Assembly (NCBI GenBank): GCA_964633205.1
Contig: CAZWFN010000085.1
Location: forward strand, 1-26,475
Length of the DNA: 26,475 nt
From: CAYVQE01 sp964633205
Lineage (GTDB): Bacteria > Myxococcota > B64-G9
Direction: 5' to 3'
The notes under the pieces were generated by a model, which was not told the origin of the DNA, ran no database searches, and saw only the letters and a list, made by a program, of their open reading frames with translations. The position numbers and the translations under genes are program-made. Below are positions 23,205 to 26,475 of this stretch, piece after piece (the stretch's first letter is position 1; every line of letters starts with the position of its first letter).

Positions 23205-24674
23205 ATGGAGCGCACGCGCGATAAGCGGGGCTGGCTGTGTCTGGCGCTGCTGCTGGCGTTGCTCGGGCCGGCCCCGGCGGGCCAGGCCCAGCAGAGCGAG
23301 TTCGAAGACTGGGAGGAGTCGGACGGCGACGAACAGGACGCCGGGGACGAAGCCGCAGCCGATGCCGAAGCCGGGGGCGAAGCCGCAGCCGATGCCGAAG
23401 CCGGGGGCGAAGCCGCAGCCGATGCCGCAGCCGGGGACGAAGCCGCAGCCGATGCCGCAGCCGGTGCCGCAGCCGGGGGCGAAGCCGCAGCCGATGCCGC
23501 CCCCGCAGCCGCGCCCCCGCCGGCGGCCGAAGCCGAGACTCCGCCCGAGCCGGCCAGGACCACCCCCCGGGCAGGGGCCGGGGAGCCGGCTGCGGCGACC
23601 GGCGAACCGTTGGGGCCCCTGGTCCACTCCCGCTGGGGCTCGGTGCGCCTCGGCGGCCTGTTCCAGTCGCTGCTGGCAACCCGCCTGGTGGTCAAGGACG
23701 ACGACGGCATAGACAACGACACCTTCGACACCTTCGCCTTTTCCTTCCAGCGCGCCCGCTTGGTGCTGCGCGGCCACCTGATCGACGAGGACCTGACCTA
23801 TTTTTTCCAGGGCGACGCCGGCAACACCTTCGGCTTCCTGCTCGACATGTGGCTGGCCTACCGCTTCCACTTCGGCGGCCAGAGCCTGGAGCTGCGGGCG
23901 GGGCGCTTCATCCCGGAATTCACCTACATGATGCCGCGCGACAAGGGCGATCTGGCCGCCATCGCCCATCCCTTGCTGCTGACCGGCCGCGGCGCTTTCG
24001 CCCTGTGGCGCCAGATCGGGCTCCAGGCCACCTACCGTCCGCTGCAGGACCTGAGCCTGGTGCTGGGCGTGTTCAACGGCTTGCTCAACGACCCCTTCAC
24101 CCTGGCGCCGAACGCGGCCTACCAGCAGCTGGTCCAGATCAACAATGTCAGCAACTGGAGCGACAACAACAAGCACAAGGACTTCCTGCTGCGCGGCGCC
24201 TACCAGCTGGGCGACCTGTCGCTCGACCTGAATTTCTACCTGGGCCTGCCGGCCTCGGCGGCCGATCCCGACGAGGTCGACGTGCTGTTCATGGGCGGCC
24301 CGGGCGCCGAGTACGACGACGGCCGGCTGCACCTGGTGGGCGAGTTCCTCTACCGGGTGATCGCGCTCGACAGCCCGATCCCCATCGGGCCGCTGGGCCA
24401 ATCCGAAGACGAGATCCACTCCCTGGCGTTCTGGGGCCATTTCGGCTTGCGAATCAGTGATCTGGTCGAAGTAATCGCCCGGTTGGACTGGCTGGAGCCG
24501 GATCTGGACGCCGACGGCGACATGCTGATGCGGTTGACCGCCGGAGCCCACTTCTGGATATTCGATAAGAATTTCAGAATCTTGGCCAATCTCTACAGCG
24601 ACATTCCGCTGGAGCAGTTCGGTGACCGTGACGTGGATCTGGGCCTGTTGGTCCAGGCCGCGTTGCGCTGGTGA
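23205..24674 (+). CDS. Outer-membrane porin, phosphate-selective O/P-like
   Basis: A 489-aa predicted outer-membrane beta-barrel. ATG 23205 has GAGGG just upstream and begins a signal peptide (LCLALLLALLGPAPAGQA), cleaved probably after Ala28. Residues ~30-45 are acidic. Residues ~46-99 are a low-complexity GGEAAADAEA repeat, and ~100-140 are Pro/Ala-rich, so a flexible periplasmic linker precedes the barrel. Residues ~143-489 alternate as expected for barrel strands (RLGGLFQSLL, FSFQRARLVLRGHL, YFFQGDAG, LELRAGRFIPEFTYMMPRD). This last resembles OprO/OprP and related porins of Gram-negative bacteria. The chain ends in ALRW, with a terminal aromatic residue as the BAM recognition signal. The substrate cannot be read. 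It is probably monocistronic, after radC and before acs. Confidence 0.85.
   Translation: MERTRDKRGWLCLALLLALLGPAPAGQAQQSEFEDWEESDGDEQDAGDEAAADAEAGGEAAADAEAGGEAAADAAAGDEAAADAAAGAAAGGEAAADAAPAAAPPPAAEAETPPEPARTTPRAGAGEPAAATGEPLGPLVHSRWGSVRLGGLFQSLLATRLVVKDDDGIDNDTFDTFAFSFQRARLVLRGHLIDEDLTYFFQGDAGNTFGFLLDMWLAYRFHFGGQSLELRAGRFIPEFTYMMPRDKGDLAAIAHPLLLTGRGAFALWRQIGLQATYRPLQDLSLVLGVFNGLLNDPFTLAPNAAYQQLVQINNVSNWSDNNKHKDFLLRGAYQLGDLSLDLNFYLGLPASAADPDEVDVLFMGGPGAEYDDGRLHLVGEFLYRVIALDSPIPIGPLGQSEDEIHSLAFWGHFGLRISDLVEVIARLDWLEPDLDADGDMLMRLTAGAHFWIFDKNFRILANLYSDIPLEQFGDRDVDLGLLVQAALRW
23341..23502 (+). repeat. 30-base in-frame tandem repeat in the porin gene
   Basis: Five near-identical 30-base units at 23341, 23371, 23401, 23431 and 23473, with a 12-base partial unit at 23461-23472. 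They encode ten-residue Gly/Asp-Glu-Ala units. All steps are multiples of three, so unit gain or loss keeps the frame and would only change linker length. Confidence 0.9.
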
Positions 24675-24758
24675 CCTTGCCGTTCAGCCGCTTCGGCGAT
24701 AAAGAGCACTCCTCTATAGCTATAAAAATATTCAATTGGTGTGGCGTCTCTGATTCGC

Positions 24759-24787
24759 TTGACATTCCAGTCAATCCACGCTACACA
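24759..24787 (+). promoter_or_regulatory. Candidate sigma-70 promoter of acs
   Basis: A perfect TTGACA (24759-24764), a 17-base spacer and TACACA (24782-24787), inside the AT-richest intergenic patch of the window. The start would be near 24794, with a leader of about 64 bases ending in AAAGGA (24843-24848) nine bases before ATG 24858. The TATATAAA at 24834-24841 is too close to the ATG to be its -10 if that site is used. Confidence 0.45.
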
Positions 24788-24857
24788 AGCGCCTGCAGTC
24801 AGCGCAAAAACGATCCGGGTTCGCTTGCAACCCTATATAAAGAAAGGAAATAGTCAA

Positions 24858-26475
<1,618 letters not shown>

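Noticed and set aside
24834..24841. TATATAAA as the acs -10 element
   Set aside because: It would put the start about 10 bases before the ATG and cut off the ribosome binding site at 24843-24848. No -35 lies at the right distance, whereas TTGACA at 24759 has a plausible partner.
24671..24853. A 60-codon open frame with a GTG start between the porin and acs
   Set aside because: It overlaps the porin stop, has no convincing ribosome binding site, and lies over the predicted acs promoter and leader.

Overview
The window is very GC-rich, with strong third-position GC that throws long spurious open frames onto the opposite strands. It comes from a Gram-negative bacterium: there is an outer-membrane porin-like protein ending in Trp, several predicted lipoproteins and an exported nickel superoxide dismutase. 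PKD modules followed by tandem 'CDDGLWC'-type Cys-rich repeats, and Asp-rich 'DNDGDGDxDCDD' repeats, are typical of large surface or secreted proteins of Myxococcota and related former Deltaproteobacteria. That is my best guess at the lineage, by inference only. A run of ten Ns (1556-1565) shows this is a draft or metagenome scaffold.

Layout. 1-349: an intergenic region with a short-repeat array, three TGTCC...GGACA palindromes and a good sigma-54 promoter in front of an unknown 385-aa protein gene (350-1507). 1606-4308: a 900-aa lipoprotein with PKD, Cys-rich repeats and a Gly-rich C-terminus. 4430-8420: an S9 prolyl-oligopeptidase-family peptidase followed by transketolase. 11107-8455 (minus): a three-gene operon with 4-base ATGA overlaps, encoding an unknown charged protein, TyrRS and a lipoprotein resembling the periplasmic part of SecD. 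11248-13366: a DUF4921/GalT-like HIT-superfamily protein and a membrane-anchored coiled-coil protein. 13851-13360 (minus): exported Ni-SOD. 19803-13965 (minus): two very large Cys-rich lipoproteins. 20110-20880: acyl-ACP thioesterase. 22257-20896 (minus): poly(A) polymerase/CCA-adding family protein. 22451-23116: RadC. 23205-24674: porin. 24858 to the end: acetyl-CoA synthetase, cut by the window edge.

Most of the genes are housekeeping or central metabolism (tkt, tyrS, pcnB, acs) mixed with lineage-specific surface proteins. Recognisable sigma-70-type promoters (TTGACA-like, 17 +/- 1, TAnnnT-like) can be placed before most transcription units.

The most interesting signal is regulatory. The unknown 385-aa gene and radC lie about 22 kb apart. 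Each has a near-consensus sigma-54 promoter with the same palindrome, GTGTCCGG-N3-CCGGACAC, centred about 80-100 bases upstream of the predicted start. This is the geometry of an enhancer-binding-protein regulon that links an unknown protein to a DNA-processing-associated protein.
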